Positions 1 through 7,543 of a stretch of 17,102 nt of DNA are shown piece by piece. The position numbers and the translations under genes were made by a program. The notes under the pieces were generated by a model. That model worked only from the letters and a program-made list of their open reading frames with translations, was not told the DNA's origin and ran no database searches. Within the stretch, counting starts at the first letter, position 1; each line of letters starts with the position of its first letter. The DNA comes from Campylobacteraceae bacterium (lineage in GTDB: Bacteria; Campylobacterota; Campylobacteria; Campylobacterales; Sulfurospirillaceae), in assembly GCA_027013265.1 (NCBI GenBank), contig JALUXQ010000063.1, positions 1-17,102 of the forward strand, given 5' to 3'.

Positions 1-124
1 TAGTAACGAGGAATTTTTGCGGAATTTACTTCCGTAAAAAGGGGACAATTACTCTAGGCGTTAGCCTAAGCTTTAGTCGCGAGGAATTTTTGCGGAATTT
101 ACTTCCGTAAAAAGGGGACAATTA
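1..124. repeat. Two copies of a 51-bp palindromic repeat, 73-bp period
   Basis: Bases 1-51 and 74-124 match at 49 of 51 positions; only 5-6 (aa) and 78-79 (cg) differ. Each copy contains an inverted repeat, TTTTTGCGGAA / TTCCGTAAAAA with a TTTAC loop (14-24/30-40 and 87-97/103-113): ten Watson-Crick pairs plus one G·U as RNA. The 22-base linker (52-73) has its own small hairpin, TAGGC-GTTA-GCCTA at 55-68. Both copies end GGGGACAATTA. The hairpin is not followed by a T-run, so it is not an intrinsic terminator. Copy 1 begins at the window edge, so the array may continue leftward. Copy 2 ends 26 bases before hisG, so these hairpins may lie in its leader. It could be a REP/MITE-like dispersed element; that is inference. 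Confidence 0.85.
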
Positions 125-149
125 AATAAAAAAACAACAGGAGCTATCC

Positions 150-761
150 ATGCTAAGCATTGCATTGCCAAAAGGTAGAATTGCAAAAGAGACACTAGAG
201 ATTTTTGAAAAGATATTTGGTGAAGAGTTTAAGTTTGAAGATAGAAAACTTATTTTGCAGACTGATGGTTTTAAGTTTTTGCTTGTTAGAAATCAAGATG
301 TTCCCTCGTATGTCTTGCACCAAGCTGCAGATATTGGTGTGGTAGGCTTAGATGTTCTTGAAGAGAAAGATGAAGATTTGGTGAGACTTCTGGATTTGGG
401 TATTGGGAAGTGCAAGGTGTGTGTCGGCGCCTGTGTTGACAAAGAGCTTGATTATTCACTCCCTGAGATTACAATAGCAACAAAAATGTCCAATATCACA
501 CAAAAATTTTTCTCCAAAAAAGCTATGGGCGTAAAAATCATTAAACTTTATGGATCGATTGAACTAGCCCCGCTTGTCGGTCTTAGTGACGCAATAGTAG
601 ATATCGTAGAGACTGGAGATACCATGAGACAAAATGGCTTAAAAGTGGTAGAGACGATTATGGACTCTTCAGCACACTTGATAGCAAATAAAAATAGTTT
701 TATAGAGAAAAAAGATGAAATTATATCCCTGTATGAAAAAATATCAAAAATACTAGAGTAG
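150..761 (+). CDS. hisG: ATP phosphoribosyltransferase, short form (HisG)
   Basis: This enzyme catalyses the first step of histidine synthesis, condensing ATP with PRPP to phosphoribosyl-ATP in the cytoplasm. The N-terminus MLSIALPKGRI is typical of HisG, and the PRPP-binding loop ETGDTMR is visible at about residues 154-160. At 203 residues it is the short form, which lacks the C-terminal ACT-like regulatory domain. Short HisG enzymes are known to need the HisZ regulatory subunit, which is not in this window and should lie elsewhere in the genome. The ATG at 150 has a good ribosome binding site (AGGAG, about seven bases upstream). The gene stands alone here, preceded by the 73-bp-period repeat and overlapping the convergent response-regulator gene by nine bases. 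The last residues lie inside an inverted repeat. The function is secure. Confidence 0.95.
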   Translation: MLSIALPKGRIAKETLEIFEKIFGEEFKFEDRKLILQTDGFKFLLVRNQDVPSYVLHQAADIGVVGLDVLEEKDEDLVRLLDLGIGKCKVCVGACVDKELDYSLPEITIATKMSNITQKFFSKKAMGVKIIKLYGSIELAPLVGLSDAIVDIVETGDTMRQNGLKVVETIMDSSAHLIANKNSFIEKKDEIISLYEKISKILE

Positions 762-790
762 ATTTTTTATTTTAGAGATTTTTTCGTATA
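730..790. terminator. Convergent-gene stem-loop, probable bidirectional terminator
   Basis: Arms 732-752 and 768-788 pair at 19 of 21 positions (one G·U, two mismatches) around a 15-base loop. Two more pairs, one a G·U, extend the stem to 730-790. Both arms are A/T-rich, so a T-run lies on the 3' side in either direction. The structure covers the 3' ends of hisG and of the converging response-regulator gene, and both stop codons fall in the loop. Termination is inferred from position and shape. Confidence 0.6.
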
Positions 791-1133
791 AATCATGTTC
801 TCTTATTGGTTTAACTAAAAAGTCAAATGCGCCGCTTTCAAAGGCTTGATGTTTTTTTGTCTCATCTGTTGTTAAAACAATGATGGGTATATTTTTTTTA
901 TCAACCATAGATGATATATTTTCCATAAATTCGATACCATCCATGATTGGCATTTTAATATCAAGAAGAATCAAATCTATATTGTCAGAATTTTTTACTT
1001 TGTTGATTCCGTTTAATCCATCTTTTGCTTCAATAACCTCTGCAACATCAGGGTTATTTTTTAGCATAGAGTGAATCAACTTTAAGTTTATAAAATCATC
1101 ATCAATTGCTAAGATTTTTAATCCTCTATCCAT
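753..1133 (-). CDS. Single-domain (CheY-like) response regulator
   Basis: This 126-residue protein is only a receiver domain, with no DNA-binding or enzymatic output. All key receiver residues are visible: acidic pocket D11-D13, phospho-acceptor D58 (in LLDIKMP), T88/T89 at the switch position and K108 followed by P109. It should accept phosphate from a kinase and signal by protein contact or act as a phosphate sink. The ATG at 1133 has a GAGG ribosome binding site about nine bases upstream. It lies 46 bases downstream of the hybrid kinase gene on the same strand, so that kinase is its likely partner; this is inference from position. CheY itself is possible in principle, but no chemotaxis genes are nearby. 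Confidence 0.9.
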   Translation of the reverse strand: MDRGLKILAIDDDFINLKLIHSMLKNNPDVAEVIEAKDGLNGINKVKNSDNIDLILLDIKMPIMDGIEFMENISSMVDKKNIPIIVLTTDETKKHQAFESGAFDFLVKPIREHDLYEKISKIKNLL

Positions 1134-1179
1134 ATTTTTAATCCTCGAATTTTGTGTGTCGTATTTTACTATTTTTTAT

Positions 1180-4100
1180 CTATGTATTTTCTTTAATTAA
1201 TATTTCTAAATCATTTTTATTTATAGAGTTTGCCACAATTTTGTCAAAGATAGATTCCTCGTCTTTACTTATTTGAGACGATGAATCTATAAAAAGAATG
1301 ATATTTGTATGCGCGCTATTGTGCTTTTGGTTTTCTCCTTTTATGAGTGTTGGAATATCAAGTAAGTTTATGCCATTTATCTCCTTGTCTACTATAATTA
1401 GAGCATAGTGATTGCCTGATATTTTCTCAATAAAATCATTAGAATTTTTTGCTATCTCAACAGATTTGTGCATTTTAGATATGATACTTGCAAAGATTTT
1501 AGTTTCAATAACACTCTTTTTAAAAACTAAAATTGTTGATTCAGTTTTAAAGTCTTCTACTGTCTCTTCTTTGGTAACATTATCTTCGTCTGAAATTTTA
1601 TCTTGTATAAAAATATTTAAGATATTTAGTATGCTATCTCGTTTAATGGGTTTGGTAATATACTCATCTAACCCCTCTTTCATAAATCTTTCTCTATCTC
1701 CTTTTAGAGCATTTGCTGTTATTGCAACTATTGGTATATGAGGTATATTGTTTTCATTTTCATATTTTATAATCTCTTTAGTGGATATAACTCCATCCAT
1801 AACAGGCATTGCTATGTCCATAAAAATCAAGTCATATTGCCCCTTTTTTCTCTCTTCTAGCGCCAGAAGACCATTTGATACTACTGTTATAGTTAACCCT
1901 AAATCCTCTAAAGTTCTTTTGATCAGTTTTTGATTTATCTGATTATCTTCGGCAACTAATACATTTGCATTAAATGTTGTACCGTATTTGCCAGTATCTC
2001 TTTTAGCAGACTTTGGAGTTTCTGGTGTAGGTAGGATATCTCTACTTGTTTTGAGAACTTTGACTATTTTGCTCATACTTGCTGGCTCAAAAATAGGTGT
2101 TATATATTTTGTTCTCAATGACTCTAGCTTTGATTGATGAGATGACTTTAATATCATGATTATCGGTAGTTTTATTTTTTTGTACTCAGCTAACTCCTCT
2201 TTGCTTATTGAGTCGTAGTCAACGACAATGATATTTGAGCCATGCCTGTATATTAAATTTTTTAAATCAACAAAATTATTGTAAAATTTCACTTTTGATC
2301 CAAAGTATGTAAAGTAGTTATATATAAACTGTGAGTGAGGTTTTGGTGAATCTTCAGATGACAATATAGCACACTTGTAGTCACCAAATGCTCTACTGTA
2401 ACTCTCTTCGTTTGATTTTGACTCTTCAAGCTCTAGGGCAAAGTAGAATTTTGTACCTTTGCCTATTTCGCTTTCTAGCGCTAAAGTACCGCCCATCATC
2501 TCTACATATTTTGATGAAATAGTTAAACCTAGACCAGTTCCTCCAAATTTTCTTGTGATTGTGGAATCAGCTTGTGAAAAGGCATTAAATATATCTTTTA
2601 ATTTCTCTTTTTCTATTCCAATACCTGTATCTTGCACACTAAAGCTAATTTTTGTTTTTCCATCTCTTGCTTCACCTACTCTTTTAATTTCAGCAGTAAT
2701 ATAACCATCTTGAGGTGTAAATTTTACAGCATTACTCATGAGATTTATCAAAACTTCTTTCAGTTTTGTTGCATCACCTTTAAGATAATTATTTAGAGTC
2801 GGATCTATATACGAAGATAGGTGTATGCCTTTTTCTGATGCTTTTGGACCATAAACTTCTATGGCATTTTCAAATTCTGCGATTGGTGAAAATAGTATCT
2901 CGTCTATCTCCACTTTGTTACTCTCGACTTTAGAGAGGTCAAGAATATTATTTATAATTTCCAAAAGATTTTCAGAACTTTTTTCAATTACATTGACAAA
3001 TTCTCTCTTCTCATCATCTAAGTCTGTATTTTTGAGAAGTTCTGTAAAGCCAACAATCCCATTGAGTGGTGTCCTGATCTCATGAGACATGTTTGCTAGG
3101 AATATACTCTTTGCAGCACTTGCTTCTTTTGCATTATCTTTCTCTTTTGCGATATTTTCTATAGCTTGATCAATGATGACATAAGCAGAATTCATGCCTT
3201 CTGATGTGCTAAAGTCAACTGATTGTTTTGTCTCTGCCAGCTCCTCGACCTTTCTAAATATGCCTTCTAGCCCAGATAAATTTTTCTTGAATTGGGATGA
3301 CAACAAGAAGCCCACAAGCATAAATACAATAGATATAGCCCAAGTAAAACCCGCAGCAATCAACTGTAATATATTTTTATTTTTGTATTTTTCCATTTCG
3401 CGAGATAGAGAGTTTTTTAAAATTTTAGAGCCATGTTCTAGTATATCTATCTTTTTGGTCATTAAGCTAAACCATAATGTAGGGTCTATCTGGTAGTCTC
3501 CCTCTTTTGCAGAGAGAATAAGACTTGCTCTTGCATTTTCAACATCATTTATAGTCTTTATATTTTTGCTGTTGTTAAATATGCTAGATATTTTCACTCT
3601 AGAAATATCATCTTTTATATTCGTTTGATTAAATTTGCCATTTTCGTTGGATATCTTCAGCCATAGCTTCATATCTTTTTTTTCAAAAGGGGCATACTCT
3701 CCTAGAAGTTTTGAGATAAAATCTCGCTCCTGTCCGCTATATTCTATATCGTTTAAAATAGAAATCAAAGAGGATGCAAGAGAAACCCCTTGTGTATTTG
3801 TAACTATACTCTCTAAAGTATTTAATTTTTTTAACAAGTTTTCATTTATTTTCGAATAGTACAAAAAGAATATTTTATTAAAATCTATATTTTGAAGAGA
3901 GTCTATACTACTTCTTACTTTTGATATTTTATTGAGCATTGATATAGTCTGCTTTATGTTTCCATCAGGACTATTCTTTTTATAATAGTTATAAAAAGAA
4001 TTTATTTTTTGATTTACTATTTGTCTCTGTTTAAGAAGGATACTTTTGCCTATATTGCCATTACTAGATATAAAAGTTGAACTAAGACCTCTCTCTTTTG

Positions 4101-4275
4101 CAAGATTTTCAGATAGGTTTTCTACTATATCTGTCTCTACTAGTTTTTGTTCAACCAAAACAGCTTTGTTGTATTGCGTGTATGATATATATAAAAAATA
4201 AGACGAGAATATAAAAAGAATTATAATTGGGTACATACTAATTATTTTTAGGTTGTTTTGCATATTCAGTTTCAT
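1180..4275 (-). CDS. Hybrid sensor histidine kinase with NIT-type sensor and three receiver(-like) domains
   Basis: A 1031-residue membrane kinase. TM1 is at about 12-32. The periplasmic region (about 40-300) carries the KERGLSS motif (E61-R62-G63), characteristic of the nitrate/nitrite-sensing NIT family (PF08376). TM2 is at about 305-325. HisKA follows with phospho-His H398 in SHEIRTP, then HATPase_c at about 500-615 with an N-box, DTGIG and GGTGLGL. A degenerate receiver (about 632-750) has an Asp at the acceptor position, but its conserved Lys is replaced (FEP instead of TKP). A canonical receiver (about 773-890) has E776/D777, D820 and K875. A third receiver-like domain (about 912-1025) lacks the acidic pocket and the Lys. 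The ATG at 4275 has a strong site, AGAGGA. It is the middle gene of a three-gene signalling operon. The ligand is not shown by sequence; nitrate or nitrite is only a family-based guess. Confidence 0.9.
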   Translation of the reverse strand: MKLNMQNNLKIISMYPIIILFIFSSYFLYISYTQYNKAVLVEQKLVETDIVENLSENLAKERGLSSTFISSNGNIGKSILLKQRQIVNQKINSFYNYYKKNSPDGNIKQTISMLNKISKVRSSIDSLQNIDFNKIFFLYYSKINENLLKKLNTLESIVTNTQGVSLASSLISILNDIEYSGQERDFISKLLGEYAPFEKKDMKLWLKISNENGKFNQTNIKDDISRVKISSIFNNSKNIKTINDVENARASLILSAKEGDYQIDPTLWFSLMTKKIDILEHGSKILKNSLSREMEKYKNKNILQLIAAGFTWAISIVFMLVGFLLSSQFKKNLSGLEGIFRKVEELAETKQSVDFSTSEGMNSAYVIIDQAIENIAKEKDNAKEASAAKSIFLANMSHEIRTPLNGIVGFTELLKNTDLDDEKREFVNVIEKSSENLLEIINNILDLSKVESNKVEIDEILFSPIAEFENAIEVYGPKASEKGIHLSSYIDPTLNNYLKGDATKLKEVLINLMSNAVKFTPQDGYITAEIKRVGEARDGKTKISFSVQDTGIGIEKEKLKDIFNAFSQADSTITRKFGGTGLGLTISSKYVEMMGGTLALESEIGKGTKFYFALELEESKSNEESYSRAFGDYKCAILSSEDSPKPHSQFIYNYFTYFGSKVKFYNNFVDLKNLIYRHGSNIIVVDYDSISKEELAEYKKIKLPIIMILKSSHQSKLESLRTKYITPIFEPASMSKIVKVLKTSRDILPTPETPKSAKRDTGKYGTTFNANVLVAEDNQINQKLIKRTLEDLGLTITVVSNGLLALEERKKGQYDLIFMDIAMPVMDGVISTKEIIKYENENNIPHIPIVAITANALKGDRERFMKEGLDEYITKPIKRDSILNILNIFIQDKISDEDNVTKEETVEDFKTESTILVFKKSVIETKIFASIISKMHKSVEIAKNSNDFIEKISGNHYALIIVDKEINGINLLDIPTLIKGENQKHNSAHTNIILFIDSSSQISKDEESIFDKIVANSINKNDLEILIKENT

Positions 4276-4320
4276 TTTTTCCTCTTTTATTATTTTATTT
4301 TTTTAGTAATATTTGATAAG

Positions 4321-5226
4321 TTAAAAAAGCTTGTTTTCTAGATTTTTGATCTTATTATCAAATATATCAAGATAATTACCAAATTTTGAATTGCCATGAT
4401 TTTCAAGCATCAAATCAAGAGTTTTTACAAAACTTTTCATTTGTAAGTTTGATGCAATTCCCTTTAGTTTCACAATTTTATTTTTAGATGTAGTGAAATT
4501 ATTATCAGAGTGCAAGGATGTGCTTATATCTTTGGAATCCTTAATGAACTCTGCTGTAAACATTGCTAAGCTCTCTATATCCATACCAGTATCTTCAGCG
4601 ATTTGAGTAAAATCTATATCCTCTTCGCTAACTTCACGCTCTTGTGTATAGTTCTCTACCTCTTTTGCAGAATCATCATTAGCCATATCAATTTTTAGCT
4701 TTATGGTAGGCCCATGGTCTACTGTTTGAGATTCTACAGTTGTATTATCCGTATCGACTCCTGTCTCTTGATAATCTTCAATCAAAAGATCATCAAAAAC
4801 AATTTTGTCAGCAGGCTCTGGAGCCTCTAAATTAGATTCTGGTTCTATATTTTTTTCATCTGTATTTATATTTGTTGTAGATATATTATCATTTTTTGAT
4901 GAGGATATGTCAACTTCTATATTGTACAGAGTATCTTCTTTGTTTAACGGGCTAATAAGAAATACTTCAAAGATATTTAGTTTTGCTTCTATGTTTGTAC
5001 CATTTTTATGCTTTAGTATAACATTTTTGTTCGGAACACCACTATGCAAGGAGTAGTCAATCCATGAGAAATTTTTAAACTTAGATATATATCCAGGGTG
5101 ATTTACAAATAGATCTGCAAAATCACTATGAGAACTCTTAAACTCTTCGATATCTTCATATCCCAACATCGATAGTTCACTCTGCCCAATACCTAAGAAA
5201 TTACTTTGTTTGTCATATAAAACCAA
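4321..5226 (-). CDS. PAS-like / degenerate HPt-like signalling protein
   Basis: A soluble, acidic protein of about 301 residues, not assignable to a named gene. Residues 1-110 look like a PAS fold (VLYDKQSNFLGIG, then LGYED). Residues about 110-200 form a low-complexity acidic linker. Residues about 205-301 resemble a histidine-phosphotransfer domain: a helix like FTAEFIKDSKD, then VKLKGIASNLQM, which matches the HPt signature HxLKGxAxxxG. The His is replaced by Val (V252, codon GTG), so phosphotransfer through this site is not expected. It may be an adaptor or inhibitor that binds a receiver. The start is TTG at 5226, chosen because AAGGA sits six bases upstream. The frame stays open for 18 further codons upstream without ATG, GTG, TTG or CTG. 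The kinase gene begins 45 bases downstream, so the two are probably co-transcribed. The fold call is moderate and the role is inference. Confidence 0.6.
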   Translation of the reverse strand: MVLYDKQSNFLGIGQSELSMLGYEDIEEFKSSHSDFADLFVNHPGYISKFKNFSWIDYSLHSGVPNKNVILKHKNGTNIEAKLNIFEVFLISPLNKEDTLYNIEVDISSSKNDNISTTNINTDEKNIEPESNLEAPEPADKIVFDDLLIEDYQETGVDTDNTTVESQTVDHGPTIKLKIDMANDDSAKEVENYTQEREVSEEDIDFTQIAEDTGMDIESLAMFTAEFIKDSKDISTSLHSDNNFTTSKNKIVKLKGIASNLQMKSFVKTLDLMLENHGNSKFGNYLDIFDNKIKNLENKLF

Positions 5227-5231
5227 GTTGC

Positions 5232-5263
5232 ATCCTTTTCTAGGATATTTTGCTACAGCTGTA
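5232..5263. promoter_or_regulatory. Palindromes upstream of the signalling operon, possible operator
   Basis: Two perfect inverted repeats lie just upstream of the PAS/HPt-like gene: TACAGCTGTA (5254-5263) and ATCCT-N5-AGGAT (5232-5246). The second overlaps that gene's ribosome binding site on the minus strand. They could be regulator binding sites, or a hairpin that hides the ribosome binding site. I could not recognise a matching known operator, and no convincing -10 box is visible nearby. Confidence 0.3.
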
Positions 5264-5271
5264 ACTATCTC

Positions 5272-5288
5272 AATTCTAGCTTAGAATT
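5272..5288. repeat. Perfect inverted repeat at the uvrC stop codon
   Basis: AATTCTA-GCT-TAGAATT is a seven-base perfect stem with a three-base loop. It reaches into the uvrC stop codon (5287-5289, minus strand). No T-run follows on the minus strand, so a terminator is doubtful. It may instead be a processing or stability hairpin between uvrC and the signalling genes. Confidence 0.45.
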
Positions 5289-7095
5289 ACTTAAAGTCAT
5301 ATAATTTTAACACTTCCATTACTGTTTTGGCCTGTTTTTTTGTCAATACCGTCTCTAATTCGCTGATATCTGCACTATATATGGCTGAATATGTGCCAAA
5401 ATATGACAATAACCTCTTTTGAGTCGCCATGCCAATCCCTTTGATTGAGAGGAGATCATTGGATAAATCCTCTCTCCTCTTTCTCTTTTGGTGAAAAGTG
5501 ATGGCAAACCTATGAGCTTCGTCTCTTAGCTTTTGTAAAAATTGTAGTCTTATATCGCTTGTTTTTAGATTTAAACTATTTGTGGTTGAGTATATCGTGT
5601 CTCTTGCTCTGCCTTTTGCTCTGATTGAGCGTGCGTCAAGCTTCTCTTTTGATATGGCGAGTACATCGAGTTCAATCTGGTGGGATTTGAGTAACTCTTT
5701 AGCTAGTTTCAAGAGTGTGCTTCCGCCATCAAGTAGCCACAGGTTTGGTGGTGGATTGTTTTTAAAATCTTCGATTCTTCTTGTGAGTAACTCTCTCATC
5801 TGGGAGTACTCATCTTTTGAATGCAAGGTATATCTTCTATAGCTCTCTTTTTGCCATCTTTTCTCCCACACAACCATAGCCCCAACAGCTGCCACTCCTC
5901 CTAGATGAGAGTTGTCAAACACCTCTATTCTACTCGGAGTTTCGTGCAAATCAAACAGAGTCTCTATCTTTGTCTCTATGTCATCTCTGTTTTGTTCATT
6001 TTGCAGTATATGGTTCGCATTTTGAAGTGCTAGTTTTATCAGTTTTGCTTTATCTCCTATCTTTGGATGGTGAATTTTTATCGTCTTTTTAAAGGTATCA
6101 CTTAGATATGACTCTATTTGAACTCTATCATTAAAGTCATCACCTACTAGTATTTGATTGCAAAGTAGAGGTGAGTTGCTGCTGTAAAATTGCAAAATAG
6201 ACCTTTTATATAGTTCATCTTTTTCAAATCCTTGTGAATTTTTGAGGATATTGTGGTTTGCTGAGACTATCTTTCCGTCTCGCATAAACATCTTTAGAGC
6301 AACGGCTAAATTCTCTTTTATATACACAAAGAAGATATCTATATTTTCTAGTTTTGCCAAGTCTATATCGCTTACTTTTAAGGAGTTTTGTATAGCTTTT
6401 ATACTGTCTCTTAAAACCGTTGCCTCTTCAAAATTTTGTAGCTTAGAGGCTTTTAACATCTTCTGCCTTAAGAGATCTATCATTATCTTCCTATTTCCAA
6501 GAGCTTGCAGGGCATCGTCAACTATTTTTCTATACTCCTCTTTGTTTATCTTGTTTATGCAAGGTGCATGGCATCTGTTTATCTGATGAAATAGGCAAGC
6601 TTTTTTGTTCTTTAGACACCCCTTTTTTTGCACTAAATTAAAAAGCAGGTAAAGAGAGTTGATGATTTCACGCGAGGAGCTAGTGAAAGGACCAAAATAT
6701 TTGACACCTTTTTGTTTGACTATCTTTCTTGTAATCTCAAATCTAGGAAATTCATCTTCGAGATTGATAGTGATGTAAGGGAAAGTTTTGTCATCTCTTA
6801 GCAGGATATTGTACTTTGGTTTTAACTGTTTTATGAGAGAATTTTCAAGAATGAGTGCATCTTGTTCGTTTTGAGCTAAGAGGTATCTTATCTCTTTTGC
6901 TTCACTTACCATTTTGAAAATTCTTGGACTAAGAGTTGGGGATGGTTGCAAAAATGGTGTAAATTTAAAGTAGCTTTTGACTCTGTTTTTTAAATTTTTT
7001 GCTTTTCCTATATATAGTAACTTGTCAAACTCATCAAAATATTGATAAACTCCACTACTATTTGGAATATTCTTTAAACTTTCAGTTAGGCTCAT
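5287..7095 (-). CDS. uvrC: Excinuclease ABC subunit C (UvrC)
   Basis: UvrC makes both incisions in nucleotide excision repair after UvrA/UvrB load at DNA damage. From the ATG at 7095 the protein is 602 residues, normal for the family. The N-terminal GIY-YIG nuclease shows GVY at 15-17, YIG at 28-30 and then KAKNLKNRVKSYF. A UVR (UvrB-contact) helix pair lies at about 195-230. The RNase H-like 5' nuclease has D394 in VFDNSHLGG and then LLDGG. The C-terminus has helix-hairpin-helix DNA-binding motifs (IKGIGMATQKRLLSYFG). A TTG start at 7119 would add eight residues; the ATG is preferred because MSLTESLKNIPNSSGVY matches the usual UvrC beginning. The start overlaps the upstream DUF721-like gene by 14 bases, implying co-transcription. 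The function is secure. Confidence 0.96.
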   Translation of the reverse strand: MSLTESLKNIPNSSGVYQYFDEFDKLLYIGKAKNLKNRVKSYFKFTPFLQPSPTLSPRIFKMVSEAKEIRYLLAQNEQDALILENSLIKQLKPKYNILLRDDKTFPYITINLEDEFPRFEITRKIVKQKGVKYFGPFTSSSREIINSLYLLFNLVQKKGCLKNKKACLFHQINRCHAPCINKINKEEYRKIVDDALQALGNRKIMIDLLRQKMLKASKLQNFEEATVLRDSIKAIQNSLKVSDIDLAKLENIDIFFVYIKENLAVALKMFMRDGKIVSANHNILKNSQGFEKDELYKRSILQFYSSNSPLLCNQILVGDDFNDRVQIESYLSDTFKKTIKIHHPKIGDKAKLIKLALQNANHILQNEQNRDDIETKIETLFDLHETPSRIEVFDNSHLGGVAAVGAMVVWEKRWQKESYRRYTLHSKDEYSQMRELLTRRIEDFKNNPPPNLWLLDGGSTLLKLAKELLKSHQIELDVLAISKEKLDARSIRAKGRARDTIYSTTNSLNLKTSDIRLQFLQKLRDEAHRFAITFHQKRKRREDLSNDLLSIKGIGMATQKRLLSYFGTYSAIYSADISELETVLTKKQAKTVMEVLKLYDFK

Positions 7096-7543
7096 TTTCT
7101 TCACTGTTTTTAATGGCAAATCTAATCTCTTCTATAATTTTTCTTAGATTTTTATCTTTGGCTCTGTTTTCAAAATCCCCACTTGCTCTCTCTTTATAGA
7201 CTAATTTTTTCTGTTTTGAGTCATCTATCTCTATAAGCTCTTTTTTATTTGTCACAAAGGCTTTTATCTGTGAAGATTGCATAAAAATACACTTTGGATT
7301 TATCTCAATTAGCTTTTTTAATATACTCTTTATCAAATTACTCTTATAATTAAACTCCATTTTTATACCTGGGTGATTTAGTACAAAAAATAGAGTATCA
7401 TTTTTATGGTACAAAAATCTAGTATTATCTCTTAAGCTTTTGGGTAGAAGTGACAACAGTTGATTGAAACAGTCCACATGTTGTAAATTTTTTAAATAAG
7501 GTTTAGTTTTTAAATGAGAAATTATTTGACTTACTTTTTTCAT
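7082..7543 (-). CDS. Small DUF721/DciA-like protein (tentative)
   Basis: A basic, soluble protein of 153 residues with no signal peptide. The first 100 residues (a helical start, then KNDTLFFVLNHPGIKMEF and KSNLIKSILKKL) resemble the DUF721 layout, in which a W/G-containing strand region precedes helices ending in 'll..ln'. Some DUF721 proteins are DciA, a loader of the replicative helicase DnaB. The C-terminal 50 residues are charged and probably disordered. The stop overlaps the uvrC start by 14 bases, so the two are translated together. The 5' end overlaps the divergent lipoprotein gene by 30 bases. A TGCTATAAT box lies six bases before the ATG, so the mRNA may be leaderless. That the gene is real is fairly sure; the family assignment is weak. 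Confidence 0.5.
   Translation of the reverse strand: MKKVSQIISHLKTKPYLKNLQHVDCFNQLLSLLPKSLRDNTRFLYHKNDTLFFVLNHPGIKMEFNYKSNLIKSILKKLIEINPKCIFMQSSQIKAFVTNKKELIEIDDSKQKKLVYKERASGDFENRAKDKNLRKIIEEIRFAIKNSEENEPN
7460..7487 (+). promoter_or_regulatory. Weak candidate promoter for the lipoprotein–nadB operon
   Basis: TTGATT (7460-7465), a 16-base spacer and TGTTGTAAA (7479-7487) resemble a -35 and an extended -10 with four of six hexamer matches. A start near 7494 would leave an AAGG site (7498-7501) in a leader of about 20 bases. The match is imperfect and lies inside the opposite-strand gene. Confidence 0.3.

Noticed and set aside
14..40. Intrinsic terminator in front of hisG
   Set aside because: The T-run lies before the stem rather than after it on the plus strand, and likewise on the minus strand, so the hairpin does not have terminator form.
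1..124. Start of a CRISPR array
   Set aside because: The repeated part is long (51 bp) and the linker short (22 bp), the reverse of CRISPR proportions, the linker has its own hairpin, and no cas gene is present.
1412..1741. 109-codon open frame antisense to the hybrid kinase
   Set aside because: Opposite the canonical receiver domain, low-complexity Ser/Leu/Ile composition typical of an antisense frame, no start signal.
1180..4275. Proof that the kinase senses nitrate
   Set aside because: The NIT-like motif supports a family assignment only; no nitrate-reductase or transport genes are in the window.
7096..7119. uvrC starting at TTG 7119
   Set aside because: The extra eight residues do not resemble UvrC N-termini, and an ATG at 7095 gives the expected beginning.
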